Origin: an uncultured Candidatus Melainabacteria bacterium
Lineage (GTDB): Bacteria > Cyanobacteriota > Vampirovibrionia > Gastranaerophilales > Gastranaerophilaceae
Assembly (NCBI GenBank): GCA_934718085.1
Contig: CAKUZL010000003.1
Location: 133,775 to 197,774, forward strand
Length of the DNA: 64,000 nucleotides
Reading direction: 5' to 3'
Shown here piece after piece: positions 56,222 to 64,000 of this stretch. The notes below the pieces were generated by a model. That model saw only the letters and a list, made by a program, of their open reading frames with translations, was not told where the DNA came from and did not search any database. A program made the translations under genes and the position numbers. How positions within the stretch are numbered: position 1 is the stretch's first letter; each line of letters begins with the position of its first letter.

Positions 56222-56599
56222 CTGTTTACATGACTATTATCGTACAACGGATTAAAAAAATCAACCCTTATCTTTACAATTCTTCACACTGTTTGAAAAA
56301 CCGTTTCTGCAAAACTTTTACGAAACTCATACCTCCGGCAACAATGCCCGCAACGATTCCTCGATTTACGGAGATGTTTTAAATCAAAACAAGTCTTAAA
56401 CGGCATGACTGCGACAACAAGGCGTTTAACACAAAGATGCCGCTAGTTTTTAAAACACAAAACAACACCGCAACATAAAAAATAATTTGATACGGCGGCA
56501 TTTTACCCTTTGCGGTTCCGTGAACAAATTCGACACAAATAATCCGCTGAGATTTTCGACTCATCGAACACCGCCTGTTTCAGGACTGCGCGAAAACCG
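56222..56599. other. Intergenic region upstream of tRNA-fMet
   Basis: 378 bp between the lptA stop codon and the tRNA gene. An open frame on the minus strand at 56379-56564 has no ribosome-binding site and an unlikely composition. Nothing else is supported. Confidence 0.5.
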
Positions 56600-57577
56600 T
56601 TAAAACAGCGTATCTTTGGAGTCCGAAGAGCCGTTTCCGACATTGCCTATAAAGGTTTTTACGTTACCTTCGGCGTTAAAGTCTTTGGGGTTGAGAGTTA
56701 AGACTATTTTGTCGGCTTCGACGGAACGCGTTTCCTGAGTAATTTTGGAACGTCCCGAGAAAACAACTCTGTTCAATTTTCCTTTGTTATCGGGGAAAAC
56801 TACCGCGCGAGGACCTGTCGCGGTAAAATCTTTGTAAATGATTTTTGCATGCCCGCTTGCGCTCATGACGTTTGTTTTTTGGTTAATTTGTTGGTAATCC
56901 GACCAGACTTTGATGGAATCTTTTTCGTCTTTAAGATCGGTAAAAACGTTGCCGTCAGCGGTTGCGACTTTTTTGTCGGCGTAATAAACGAACCGGTGAG
57001 CGGTAACGGTCGAGTCTTTTTGGGTAATTCTGCCGTTTCCGTTAAGTTCGATTCTTTTCACGTTATTTTGTTTATCCAAATCCACGCGAGCGTTGTCGGC
57101 AAAAGCGTCGATGTCTTTGTAGCGAACGACGACTCCGCCCGACGCGGTTATGATGTTGGTTTTATTGTCGTAAGCCTGAGTGTCGGCAGTTACGGTGATT
57201 GTCGGGATTTTACCTTGAAGAACGGTTGACTGCGTTTTACCGTCGGCGGTGATTACTTTGTCGAGCAACGACATTTCAAGAATTCTCGATTTTATTTCGT
57301 TGGTTTTTTCTTTAGTTTCTTGGTAGGAATAAACATCTTCGAAAAATTTCACGTCTTTGACCTTACCGTCCTTCAAATTGACCGTTGCACGCGGACTTTT
57401 GACGTTTACGTCATCATATTTCACGCGAACGTCACCTCTCAATTCGACTTTGTTTTGCGCATCGATGAAGTGTTGATTATCGGATTCTACGGTCAAATCG
57501 GCAGCTGCGACCGAAAGGGGGATTATTACGCATAATCCGAGAAAAATCGCGGATGTTTTATGTAAAAAATTTTTCAT
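56600..57577 (-). CDS. lptA: LptA/OstA-family lipopolysaccharide transport protein
   Basis: A 325-residue periplasmic protein with a signal peptide (AIFLGLCVIIPLSVAAA, cut before DLTVES) and repeated OstA-type beta-jellyroll units: VELRGDVRVKYDDVNVKSPRA, ITASGGVVVRYKDIDAFADNA and MSASGHAKIIYKDFTATGPRA. It is about twice the E. coli LptA length, with at least three repeats, so one molecule may span more of the periplasmic LPS bridge. It starts within the last bases of lptC, an operon typical of the Lpt pathway. Confidence 0.88.
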   Translation of the reverse strand: MKNFLHKTSAIFLGLCVIIPLSVAAADLTVESDNQHFIDAQNKVELRGDVRVKYDDVNVKSPRATVNLKDGKVKDVKFFEDVYSYQETKEKTNEIKSRILEMSLLDKVITADGKTQSTVLQGKIPTITVTADTQAYDNKTNIITASGGVVVRYKDIDAFADNARVDLDKQNNVKRIELNGNGRITQKDSTVTAHRFVYYADKKVATADGNVFTDLKDEKDSIKVWSDYQQINQKTNVMSASGHAKIIYKDFTATGPRAVVFPDNKGKLNRVVFSGRSKITQETRSVEADKIVLTLNPKDFNAEGNVKTFIGNVGNGSSDSKDTLF

Positions 57578-58146
57578 AATTCTATGTCCTCATCATAAAT
57601 TTCGGTTTTGGTTTTGCCTAGAACTTTAAGTTTTGTAAAATCCGAGCTTAACGTTGCTCTGTCGGAGTATACGACGACTTTTGAGGGGAGTTCCATTCTG
57701 ACGTTGTGTTTTGCGACAATGTCGGAATCCTTGCCTTCCCAGACTATCCTGTCGGCGGAAACGTTTGATCCGTCTTTATAAACAATGACCGAATCTTCGT
57801 AAAGCATGATTTTTTTTGTTTCTTTGTCGTAAGTTCCTTTCGAAGACCTGAAACTTGCGACTACCTTGTCATCGGAGTAAAAGTTTCCTACAATTCCGTT
57901 GAGGGTGGCTTTGTTCGAAGAACTGTCGTAATAACCGTTATCGGCAAACATTTCCCAGTGTTTTTTACCTTCTTTTGTTTCGGTTACGAGAAGATTTTTG
58001 ATGTTGACTTCCTGCATGCCGAGCTTGTTTGCGGCAAGTTTTGCTCTGAACGAACTTGTGATGATTCCCGCGGAAACAAACGCCCAAACACAAGCGACAA
58101 GAACGATAACACCTAAAATTATATATAATTTATTTTTCTTTTTCAT
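57574..58146 (-). CDS. lptC: LptC-family LPS export protein
   Basis: A 190-residue protein with one N-terminal membrane anchor (LYIILGVIVLVACVWAFVS) and a periplasmic LptC domain (WEMFADNGYYDSSSNKATLNG, YKDGSNVSADRIVWEGKD). It passes lipopolysaccharide from the inner-membrane LptBFG ABC transporter to LptA. It overlaps lptA by 4 bp. The pair shows that the organism has an outer membrane with an LPS-like lipid. Confidence 0.87.
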   Translation of the reverse strand: MKKKNKLYIILGVIVLVACVWAFVSAGIITSSFRAKLAANKLGMQEVNIKNLLVTETKEGKKHWEMFADNGYYDSSSNKATLNGIVGNFYSDDKVVASFRSSKGTYDKETKKIMLYEDSVIVYKDGSNVSADRIVWEGKDSDIVAKHNVRMELPSKVVVYSDRATLSSDFTKLKVLGKTKTEIYDEDIEL

Positions 58147-58201
58147 GACAAAATCTCAATAAACAGTGTACCATAAATGTTTTTTATCGGATAATAATAT
58201 T

Positions 58202-59248
58202 ATGAAAAATTACGAAGATATAATAAAACGAATTTACGCTTGTTCAAAATGCGGCTTATGCAGGGCGGTTTGCCCCGTTTTCGAATTAACGAAAACAGAA
58301 AAATCAATTCCGCGCGGCAAATTTATTTTGGCAAACGCGGTACTGAAAGGCGAAACGCCCTATAACAAAGAGGTTTCGGAATTTTTTAACGACTGCCTTT
58401 TTTGCGGTAAGTGCACAAATTTTTGTCCGACGGCAATAGAAACTCCCCTCGTAACGGCAGCATTAAACCGAAAATACGGCAAAAAGGGATTTTGTACGTT
58501 TTCACAAAATTTCTTTTTTAAAATTTTAAGTTTCTTTACAAAAAAGTTCAAACCTTTCGAAAAGCAACCGAGCAATGCCGAAATATACCTGTTTGAAGAC
58601 TGCATGAGCAGATGTGTCGACGATTCGGAAACAAAATCCGTTGTCAAAATTTTCAAACACTTCGGGCATGCCGTCCGAAAAGTCGATTGCGGATGCTGCA
58701 AAATCGACGAATTTTTCGAAGGCAAAACTCCCGAAAAAACGATAAAATCTATAAAGAATCGTATTCCCGAAACGACAAAAGCACTCCTGTATTCGTGCGA
58801 CACCTGCGGATTTGCACTGAAAACATACGCCGAAGAATTTGAAGAACTCGCTTATCTTAAAAACAAAATTTTTTCGGTAACGGAATATTTCGAAAAAATT
58901 ACAAAAACCGAACTTAAAATATCTTGCAAAAAACCTTTAAAAGTTGTTTTTCACTGTCCATGCCGAGGCACGGGTATACCGAACGTCTTGAAACAAATTT
59001 CAAAGCTTCAACTTGTCGAACTTTCGGAAAAATGCTGCGGGTTCGGAGGAAAATTTTTCTTCGAACATCCGATAAAATCGTTGAAACTGATGAAAAAAAG
59101 GGCAAACGAGATAAAACAAAAGAACCCCGAATTTGTAATCACTACGTGCATGCTTTGCAAATTCGGGCTGTCAATTGCACTTGCAGGTTCAAACGCAAGA
59201 ATTACCGGTCTTTACGAGTTTTTAAACCGACATTGCAAAATCGATTAA
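58202..59248 (+). CDS. Iron-sulfur CCG-domain oxidoreductase subunit (GlpC/HdrD/GlcF-like)
   Basis: A 348-residue protein with two [4Fe-4S] ferredoxin motifs (CSKCGLCRAVCP and CLFCGKCTNFCP) and two cysteine-rich CCG-type domains. Seen in these are VDCGCCKID with YSCDTCG, and FHCPCRGTG with EKCCGFGGKF and CMLCKFG. This layout is shared by glycolate oxidase GlcF, GlpC and HdrD-like subunits, which pass electrons from a flavoprotein to a membrane carrier. No flavoprotein partner is adjacent. The ATG at 58202 has no clear Shine-Dalgarno sequence. It is divergent from lptC. Confidence 0.85.
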   Translation: MKNYEDIIKRIYACSKCGLCRAVCPVFELTKTEKSIPRGKFILANAVLKGETPYNKEVSEFFNDCLFCGKCTNFCPTAIETPLVTAALNRKYGKKGFCTFSQNFFFKILSFFTKKFKPFEKQPSNAEIYLFEDCMSRCVDDSETKSVVKIFKHFGHAVRKVDCGCCKIDEFFEGKTPEKTIKSIKNRIPETTKALLYSCDTCGFALKTYAEEFEELAYLKNKIFSVTEYFEKITKTELKISCKKPLKVVFHCPCRGTGIPNVLKQISKLQLVELSEKCCGFGGKFFFEHPIKSLKLMKKRANEIKQKNPEFVITTCMLCKFGLSIALAGSNARITGLYEFLNRHCKID

Positions 59249-59322
59249 AAATTTTGCTTGACCAAAAATTTTGTGCATGCGATAATAGACGGGTCGGCAA
59301 TATGGTCGATAACGCAAAATAA

Positions 59323-59398
59323 GCCGCGTTAGCTCAGTTGGTAGAGCAAGGGACTGAAAATCCCTGTGTCCTTGGTTCGATTCCGAGACGCGGCACCA
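59323..59398 (+). tRNA. tRNA-Phe (GAA)
   Basis: A 76-base cloverleaf starting GCCGCGTTAGCTCAG; anticodon stem-loop GGGACTGAAAATCCC gives GAA; T arm GGTTCGATTCC; acceptor closes with CGCGGCA and CCA is encoded. Confidence 0.97.
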
Positions 59399-59402
59399 CT
59401 TA

Positions 59403-59428
59403 AAACAAGGTTCACGCCTTGTTTTTTT
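59403..59428 (+). terminator. Terminator of tRNA-Phe
   Basis: AAACAAGG pairs with CCTTGTTT around TTCACG and is followed by a run of T, 4 bp after the CCA end. Confidence 0.85.
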
Positions 59429-59630
59429 GTGTAAAAAATTTTTACAAATTTGCCCCGATTTACCGTTGATGTCAAGCTTTTATACAAATACATCGCAAAA
59501 CAATACGAAACGGGGCTGAGAAATTTGGCAAAATGTAAACGCAAAAATTTTTATCGTGTTAAAATCGAGTTGTTTAAGAATATTTGTTTTTTTCACAAAA
59601 AAGATGCATCACTATAACTCGGAGATACAG

Positions 59631-60251
59631 ATGAAATCAAAAGCAGGAGTTTGTCCGATATGTCGCCAATGTCACGAATTGTTCGAAGCCCGCGTATATT
59701 GTTCGGGAAAAGATTTTTACGGAGATTGCGCAATATTTATTTGCGAAAATTGCCTGAAGCGTTGCCCGAAATGCGGCAATTACATAGTTACACCCGAAAT
59801 TCGCGAATACATTAAAACCGTGCAAAAAGATTGTACCCACAATCCCGACGGAAAGTGCAACTTATTTGCCTGCACATGTCCGAAGAAACGGGAAAAGCCG
59901 GTTACGGTTTTAGAAATCATTCTTATTGCGGTATTTTTACCTGCCGCGCTCTTTACGTTTTTTGAAAGATACAGATTTGTCGGAACATTGCCGCTAATCA
60001 CGCTTTATTATTTACTGCTGCCGTGTTACATAATCGTAAAAATTCACTTAAAAAAATACCGGGAACACATCGCGAAACACAAGACCGCGGGGATATCCGT
60101 TTGTTTATTTTTGATATTTGCGGGGTTGTCGATACTTTTACTTTCAAAATATCTTTATTACAAAAATTCGTCGGCAATCTACAAAATGAGACTCGAAAAC
60201 AAAGAAAATTACAGCAGACGTCTCGAGGCCGACATAAGAAGTTTACGATAA
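59631..60251 (+). CDS. Zinc-ribbon membrane protein, unknown function
   Basis: A 206-residue protein. The N-terminal 80 residues hold many Cys pairs (CPICRQC, CENCLKRCPKCG, and CNLFACTCP), expected to bind one or two zinc ions. Three hydrophobic segments follow (ILIAVFLPAALFTFF, LPLITLYYLLLPCYIIV, ISVCLFLIFAGLSILLL) and a short charged C-terminal helix. CGGAG lies six bases before the ATG. Function unknown. It is a single gene between two tRNA genes. Confidence 0.75.
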   Translation: MKSKAGVCPICRQCHELFEARVYCSGKDFYGDCAIFICENCLKRCPKCGNYIVTPEIREYIKTVQKDCTHNPDGKCNLFACTCPKKREKPVTVLEIILIAVFLPAALFTFFERYRFVGTLPLITLYYLLLPCYIIVKIHLKKYREHIAKHKTAGISVCLFLIFAGLSILLLSKYLYYKNSSAIYKMRLENKENYSRRLEADIRSLR

Positions 60252-60433
60252 ATTTGAGCAGACAATAACGCAAAACACCTTCCCATGCCCGTCAGAAAAA
60301 ATGCCTCTGAAAAAAATTTCAAAAAAAAGAGTAGGGAGAAGGTTTGTAATCAATCAAAAATGCATCAAAAACCGTAAAAACTTAGACGGTTGTATTGCTA
60401 ACAAAAACAAGGCTTAATACCCTGTTTAAAAAT

Positions 60434-60507
<74 letters not shown>

Positions 60508-60570
60508 ATGATTCATGCTTTATGTCCGAAGACAATTATATAATATTACGAAAATCTATTTTTTCAAGTA

Positions 60571-60599
60571 TTGAATTTATTTAAAAAATTTGGTAGAAT
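60571..60599 (+). promoter_or_regulatory. Candidate sigma-70 promoter in the non-coding interval
   Basis: TTGAAT (60571-60576) and TAGAAT (60594-60599) are separated by 17 bp. No coding gene follows within 300 bp, so it may serve a non-coding RNA or a long leader. Confidence 0.45.
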
Positions 60600-60635
60600 G
60601 TACACCATGAAATCAGAGTGCGTGAATTAGAGATG

Positions 60636-60700
60636 TTAAAATAAAACAACCTCGGAGCAGTGGAAGAATTCCACCCGCATTGCGGGCAAACTCCTTGGTT
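60636..60700 (-). terminator. Branched dyad structure with a U-rich tail
   Basis: AACC..GGAG (60697-60700 side) pairs with CTCC..GGTT (60648-60651 side) and encloses two perfect hairpins, CCCGCA/TGCGGG and GTGGAA/TTCCAC. On the minus strand a TTGTTTTATTTT tail follows. It could be a terminator or part of a structured RNA; it is symmetrical enough to form on either strand. Confidence 0.4.
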
Positions 60701-60717
60701 TAAGCGAATATAGGCAC

Positions 60718-60773
60718 AAAAAAAAGCTGCATCGTGCAGCAATGGTTTTAGTAATCTTGGGAGGAGATTTGGG
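60718..60773 (-). ncRNA. Candidate small RNA with a CU-rich loop and intrinsic terminator
   Basis: On the minus strand a perfect TATAAT (60785-60780) would start a transcript near 60773. It contains a small hairpin AATC/GATT presenting the loop TCCTCCCAA (60757-60765), then GCTGCA/TGCAGC (60726-60740) followed by eight T. The result is a ~56-base RNA. The CCUCC loop could pair with Shine-Dalgarno sequences, as in known C-rich-loop sRNAs. The -35 region is weak. Prediction only. Confidence 0.45.
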
Positions 60774-60886
60774 GATTTAATTATATCATTATAATATGAC
60801 AAATTTTTTATTTTGTTTAGTACTTTTTATAAAAATTTAACAAATATTTACAAACTTGACATGAATTTCACGCAATCCCGAAAAGG

Positions 60887-60915
60887 TTGATTTTGTAGCG
60901 TTTTTCAAGTAAAAT
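60887..60915 (+). promoter_or_regulatory. Promoter of the membrane glycosyltransferase-like gene
   Basis: TTGATT (60887-60892) and TAAAAT (60910-60915) with a 17-bp spacer, 21 bp before the ATG at 60936, which has AAAGGAAGG as its ribosome-binding site. Confidence 0.5.
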
Positions 60916-60935
60916 TTTTCCGAAAGGAAGGATTT

Positions 60936-62459
60936 ATGGAAACGTTTATAATAAATTTTTCGGTTTTAGTGTTTTTATATTTAATAATTTTTCTTGTATA
61001 TTTTGCGGCATGCGTCATAATTTCGACCCGAAAGAAAAAAATCGGGCTCAAAGACAAATACGTTGCAGACGACCTGCAAAGCAATTTGACGGTCGTTTTG
61101 TACGTTTCCGAAAACACTTTGAACCTTTCGCAAATTACGGGCATGCTCGAAAATCAAAATTATTCGAAAGAAAATTTAAAAATTGCGATAGTTGCTGACA
61201 ATGTCCCGGACGAAAAACTTCAATACCCCGAAGACAAGCATTTTATTTCGGTTCACAGAATAAACAACGGAATAGTCATGGGTAAAGACGCCGCTATTTC
61301 GTGGCTTTTAGGCAAACTTGTTTCTTTCGGAAACATAAATGCGTTTGTATTTTTGGACACAAATTCGGTGATAGCGCCCGATTTTTTGTCGCAAATCAAC
61401 CGCATGCTTTTTTCGTACGACGTAATTTTCGGAACGACGGAACTTGAACCGACTTCAATATACGCAAAGTACAAAAACTCCGTAACTCGTTTCAACAACA
61501 GGATTTTCAACATCACAAACACGGTTTTGAACTTACCTTCGCCGATAAACACAAAATGTTGCGCGATAAAACAGGAAATTTTGGAACACTTGAAAAAAGT
61601 CAACTTCACGGACACCGAAGGCGAATTCGAATTTAGCGCATATCTTACAAAATCGGGGTTTTCTCCGATTTTTGTTCCCGGACTCGTCGCGCAAAGTACA
61701 CCAAAAAAAGATTTAACGGTTCTTCAAAAAATAAAATTATTTAAAAAACTCGGTAAGGACATTTTTTCTTCGGGATACAAATACGCGGCATTGATGTTAT
61801 CTATGTTAAGACCTTCGGGCATGGTCGTAACTCTTTTGTTTGCAGGACTTTTCCTGTTTATTTACAATTATGATATAAACAATTTCTTGTTGCGTGACGA
61901 AAAATTAACGACAACCGCGGCAGCGTTGTATATAATCGTTTTCGCGGCGGCATGCGCAGTAGCGCGCGACGAAAAAATCAATTATTTTCTTTTCATACTT
62001 TATCCTTTCATCAGACCTTTCGAAAAATTCAAAAAACATTTCAAAACCGGGCATGCCGAAGCCGAAACAAAACAAACTTTGAACGAATACCCCGTTTCCG
62101 TATACGACGGAGATAAAAATTTTAAATGTACCTTAACGTTTCAAAATCGCGAAGACGGCGTGACGGCGACCTTCGGATACAAGAACAAAAGCATTTCGGG
62201 CTCAACGTATTCGAACGCACTCGGAGCGATTGCGGAACTCGACGGAAAATTGTGGGAAAACGGGTTAAAATTAAAAATATGTGCAACCTGCGCACACTTC
62301 GCCCTGAAATCCGATTCTCGTACAAACCCTATGTGCGGACAGTGTTTCGAGGAGTCGCGAACAACGGACGGAGTTCACCCGACAACACACATCACTGACG
62401 GATGCGAACTTTACAAGTCTCCTTGCGAATTTCCGGACTACGGAAGAGAACAAAATTAA
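60936..62459 (+). CDS. Membrane GT2-like protein with a cysteine-rich C-terminal tail
   Basis: A 507-residue protein. An N-terminal membrane helix (FSVLVFLYLIIFLVYFAACV) is followed by a GT2-like domain (about 50-260; VFLDTNSVIAPDFLSQINRM matches the DxD region, though it reads DTN, and a late TEGEFEFSAYLTKSGF resembles the ED..L motif). Two to three membrane helices then follow (MVVTLLFAGLFLFIY, LYIIVFAAACAVA). The last 100 residues are soluble and hold CATCAHF, CGQCFEE and DGCELY cysteines that could bind a metal or Fe-S centre. Normal GT2 synthases lack this tail. Substrate unknown; catalytic activity is uncertain. Confidence 0.65.
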   Translation: METFIINFSVLVFLYLIIFLVYFAACVIISTRKKKIGLKDKYVADDLQSNLTVVLYVSENTLNLSQITGMLENQNYSKENLKIAIVADNVPDEKLQYPEDKHFISVHRINNGIVMGKDAAISWLLGKLVSFGNINAFVFLDTNSVIAPDFLSQINRMLFSYDVIFGTTELEPTSIYAKYKNSVTRFNNRIFNITNTVLNLPSPINTKCCAIKQEILEHLKKVNFTDTEGEFEFSAYLTKSGFSPIFVPGLVAQSTPKKDLTVLQKIKLFKKLGKDIFSSGYKYAALMLSMLRPSGMVVTLLFAGLFLFIYNYDINNFLLRDEKLTTTAAALYIIVFAAACAVARDEKINYFLFILYPFIRPFEKFKKHFKTGHAEAETKQTLNEYPVSVYDGDKNFKCTLTFQNREDGVTATFGYKNKSISGSTYSNALGAIAELDGKLWENGLKLKICATCAHFALKSDSRTNPMCGQCFEESRTTDGVHPTTHITDGCELYKSPCEFPDYGREQN

Positions 62460-62517
62460 CAAAACTAAACATTGTGAACAAATGTTACAAAAATTCGTGA
62501 AGAACGGGTAAAATATT

Positions 62518-62545
62518 TAAAGTTTTTTATTTAACCGACCGACAT
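62518..62545 (+). promoter_or_regulatory. Shared upstream motif, copy 1
   Basis: TAAAGTTT at 62518-62525 and CCGACAT at 62539-62545, about 38 bp before the ATG at 62584. The spacing and parts resemble promoters of the sigma-28/FliA class (TAAAGTTT, GCCGATAA). A second copy lies at 63492. Confidence 0.35.
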
Positions 62546-62583
62546 GAATATCACAAAGCAAGTGTATACGAAAAGGAGTGCAC

Positions 62584-63390
62584 ATGGGTATAGCATCATC
62601 ACAGGCAAGATATTTAATGTTAACGGCACGCAAGAGCGATCTTGAGTACCGAGCGCAGGTTATATCACAAAGAAAGATAAACCTTTCGATGCAAACCGAG
62701 CAGTTGGCGACCGATTACTCCAATGCGTTGACGAACAGGAAAATGACCTTCACGTACGGGGTAAGCGGAACGAACGTAACAAGCGAAGACTTAAGCTACG
62801 CGGGACTTACGGGAATAAACTCTCAGACGGTCGGAGACTACCTTGTCAAAACTGCGGACGGTGCGGCAGTGGCTTCTTATTCGAAAGACGCGGACGGAAA
62901 TTACTCCATCGACGACGCTTGGAAAGTTGTACAAAAACTTGCAAAAGAGGCAGGCGGAACGGAAGAAGAACGAGTCAAGAACATCAAGACCACTGACGAG
63001 GTAAAACAAATCGTTTCGGAATATGTAAGTGCGGGCAAAGTTAAGCTTATTGCGGGCTTGGACAATAATCGATATTTTCAGGACGCATTGAGAAACGGAA
63101 ACCTTTACATATACAAATACAGACAAAACGACGAAACGGGGGCAGCGGGATACGAATCGGTTTCCTGGTCGGGAATGAGTGAAATCACCGACGCTTACGA
63201 CACTTCGGACGACGCGGCTGCGGAAGCGGAATACGAAGCAAAGTCGTTGGTTTTGGAAAATCAGGACAAAAGACTCGATCTGGAACTGAAACAACTCGAA
63301 ACTCAACAAAGCGCGGCAAAGAACGAACTCGATGCCCTTAAAACATTGATAAAAGACAACGTAGATAAAGGATTCAAATACTTCAGTTAA
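62584..63390 (+). CDS. Unknown protein of a group-specific family (MGIASSQARYLMLTARKSDLEYR)
   Basis: A 268-residue protein. The N-terminal 60 residues (SSQARYLMLTARKSDLEYRA, ISQRKINLSMQTEQLATDY) form a long helix. A mixed middle part and a C-terminal coiled coil (DKRLDLELKQLETQQSAAKNE, LDALKTLIKDNVDKGF) follow. I recall proteins with this N terminus occurring in several copies in uncultured gut Melainabacteria; their function is unknown to me. The coiled-coil ends are reminiscent of flagellin- or secretion-needle-like proteins, but no clear homology is seen. AAGGAG lies six bases before the ATG at 62584. A terminator follows. Confidence 0.7.
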   Translation: MGIASSQARYLMLTARKSDLEYRAQVISQRKINLSMQTEQLATDYSNALTNRKMTFTYGVSGTNVTSEDLSYAGLTGINSQTVGDYLVKTADGAAVASYSKDADGNYSIDDAWKVVQKLAKEAGGTEEERVKNIKTTDEVKQIVSEYVSAGKVKLIAGLDNNRYFQDALRNGNLYIYKYRQNDETGAAGYESVSWSGMSEITDAYDTSDDAAAEAEYEAKSLVLENQDKRLDLELKQLETQQSAAKNELDALKTLIKDNVDKGFKYFS

Positions 63391-63420
63391 AAACCCGAAT
63401 CTATATCCCTTGAAATAGAG

Positions 63421-63441
63421 AGACTCGAAAGAGTCTTTTTT
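63421..63441 (+). terminator. Rho-independent terminator
   Basis: AGACTC pairs with GAGTCT around GAAA and is followed by a run of T, 31 bp after the stop codon of the gene at 62584. Confidence 0.85.
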
Positions 63442-63491
63442 ATTGTAAAAAAAAATTTACAAATACTCTCAAAAAAGCAATTATCTCAAAT

Positions 63492-63519
63492 TAAAATTTT
63501 TTATTTTAACGGTCGGTAA
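63492..63519 (+). promoter_or_regulatory. Shared upstream motif, copy 2
   Basis: TAAAATTT at 63492-63499 and TCGGTAA at 63513-63519, with the same 21-bp offset as copy 1 at 62518. The ATG of the next gene follows after 14 bp. Confidence 0.35.
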
Positions 63520-63533
63520 AACAAGGACGAAGT

Positions 63534-64000
63534 ATGAGCGAAGGACTGAATATTCAAGCGGGAAACATAAATTCTGGCATGCCTGTGCAAAATTTCACGA
63601 GGCAAAACGCTCAAAATGTCAAAATTCCCGAAGCAAAAAACGATGATTTTACAAAAAGCGAAATCACGCCGGACGAGCTTACGCGGATGAAAAATATAGC
63701 AACATTTTTGGAAGAGCACCGCTGCTTTGAGGATTTAAAAAAGAATTTGCCGACAATCGAAGAAAAATTTGCAGTCGATACGACCCGCAATTCGGAAAAA
63801 GACGGGAAACTTAAACCCGGAGTCGAAAAAAACGACGTTTCTCCGCAAATAAAGGGGTATTCTTACAATGCCGGAACTTCGATTGCGGGAATACCGAAAG
63901 TAAACTCGTTAAATAATCCGGGGACAAACATTTCGGGCGTTCCGAAAGCCGCAAAAACGCTTAATGCGGCGGGATACGCGAATATTCAAAAGCCTTCGGG
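63534..64000 (+). CDS. Unknown protein, 3' end beyond the window
   Basis: An open frame from ATG 63534 runs 155 codons to the window edge without a stop. AAGGA lies before the start. The protein is polar and low-complexity: MSEGLNIQAGNINSGMPVQN at the start, a short helical part (DELTRMKNIATFLEEHRCFED), then Gly/Asn/Pro-rich segments with a repeated theme (SIAGIPKVNSLNNPGT, NISGVPKAAKTLNAAG). No signal peptide. It follows the 62584 gene and shares its upstream motif, so the two may be co-regulated. No family recognised. Confidence 0.6.
   Translation, partial: MSEGLNIQAGNINSGMPVQNFTRQNAQNVKIPEAKNDDFTKSEITPDELTRMKNIATFLEEHRCFEDLKKNLPTIEEKFAVDTTRNSEKDGKLKPGVEKNDVSPQIKGYSYNAGTSIAGIPKVNSLNNPGTNISGVPKAAKTLNAAGYANIQKPS

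Noticed and set aside
56379..56564. Minus-strand open frame of 61 codons upstream of tRNA-fMet
   Set aside because: No ribosome-binding site, no protein-like pattern; it probably arises by chance.
60600..60780. SRP RNA, 6S RNA or RNase P RNA
   Set aside because: None of their conserved core sequences (such as the SRP GGAAG/GCAG loop or the RNase P GAGGAAAGTCC segment) is visible.
60581..60802. Minus-strand open frame of 73 codons in the non-coding interval
   Set aside because: It runs through the terminator hairpin and the branched dyad, which explain the sequence better.

Overview
This window comes from the chromosome of a diderm, probably anaerobic and gut-associated bacterium with moderately low GC. 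It has LptC and LptA, a TolC-type outer-membrane protein with a MacAB pump, [4Fe-4S] L-serine dehydratase and a complex I-like ferredoxin-linked membrane complex. My best guess is an uncultured member of the Vampirovibrionia/Melainabacteria (Gastranaerophilales). Two things support this: the tmRNA tag begins ANN, as cyanobacterial tags do, and the protein at 62584 starts with a sequence I remember from that group. Both are recollection-based, so the placement is tentative.

Layout of the core genome. A minus-strand housekeeping operon occupies 20-5324 (glyA, WecA/TagO-like transferase, def, fmt, aroH, PurD-like ATP-grasp protein). It is followed by a DnaJ-like co-chaperone and a one-carbon cluster (MetE-like protein, CooC-like ATPase, folD) at 5498-9213. 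Next come a TPR protein, a small unknown protein, a YhaO/YhaN (SbcD/SbcC-like) pair, glycosyltransferases, tmRNA, a GH57 branching enzyme, valS, a TolC-MacA-MacB efflux operon, split L-serine dehydratase, a sodium/proton antiporter and HPF. A six-gene minus-strand operon at 31108-38325 encodes a Hyf/complex I-like membrane complex. Its large subunit has lost most of the nickel-iron cysteine ligands, so it looks like an Ehr-type complex and not a hydrogenase.

The main discovery is an AT-rich 16.9-kb transposon at 39139-56039. It has 5'-TGTA/TACA-3' ends, a perfect 5-bp target duplication (TCCGT at 39134-39138 and 56040-56044), repeated 20-30 bp sites at both ends, and a three-gene Mu/Tn7-like transposition module next to the right end (MuA-like DDE transposase, MuB/TniB-like ATPase, small third protein). 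The cargo is largely predicted anti-phage defence: an ABC-three-component-like system, a GmrSD-like DUF262/DUF1524 nuclease, a two-gene restriction-modification module and a DUF2971 gene with a partner. The insertion lies about 100 bp beyond the 3' end of the initiator tRNA gene and outside its terminator.

Right of the element are tRNA-fMet, lptA/lptC, an Fe-S CCG-domain protein, tRNA-Phe, a zinc-ribbon membrane protein and tRNA-Arg. A non-coding interval at 60508-60935 contains a candidate CU-rich small RNA. The window ends with a membrane glycosyltransferase-like protein with a cysteine-rich tail and two genes of unknown function, the last cut by the window edge. All calls come from reading the sequence; no database search was run.
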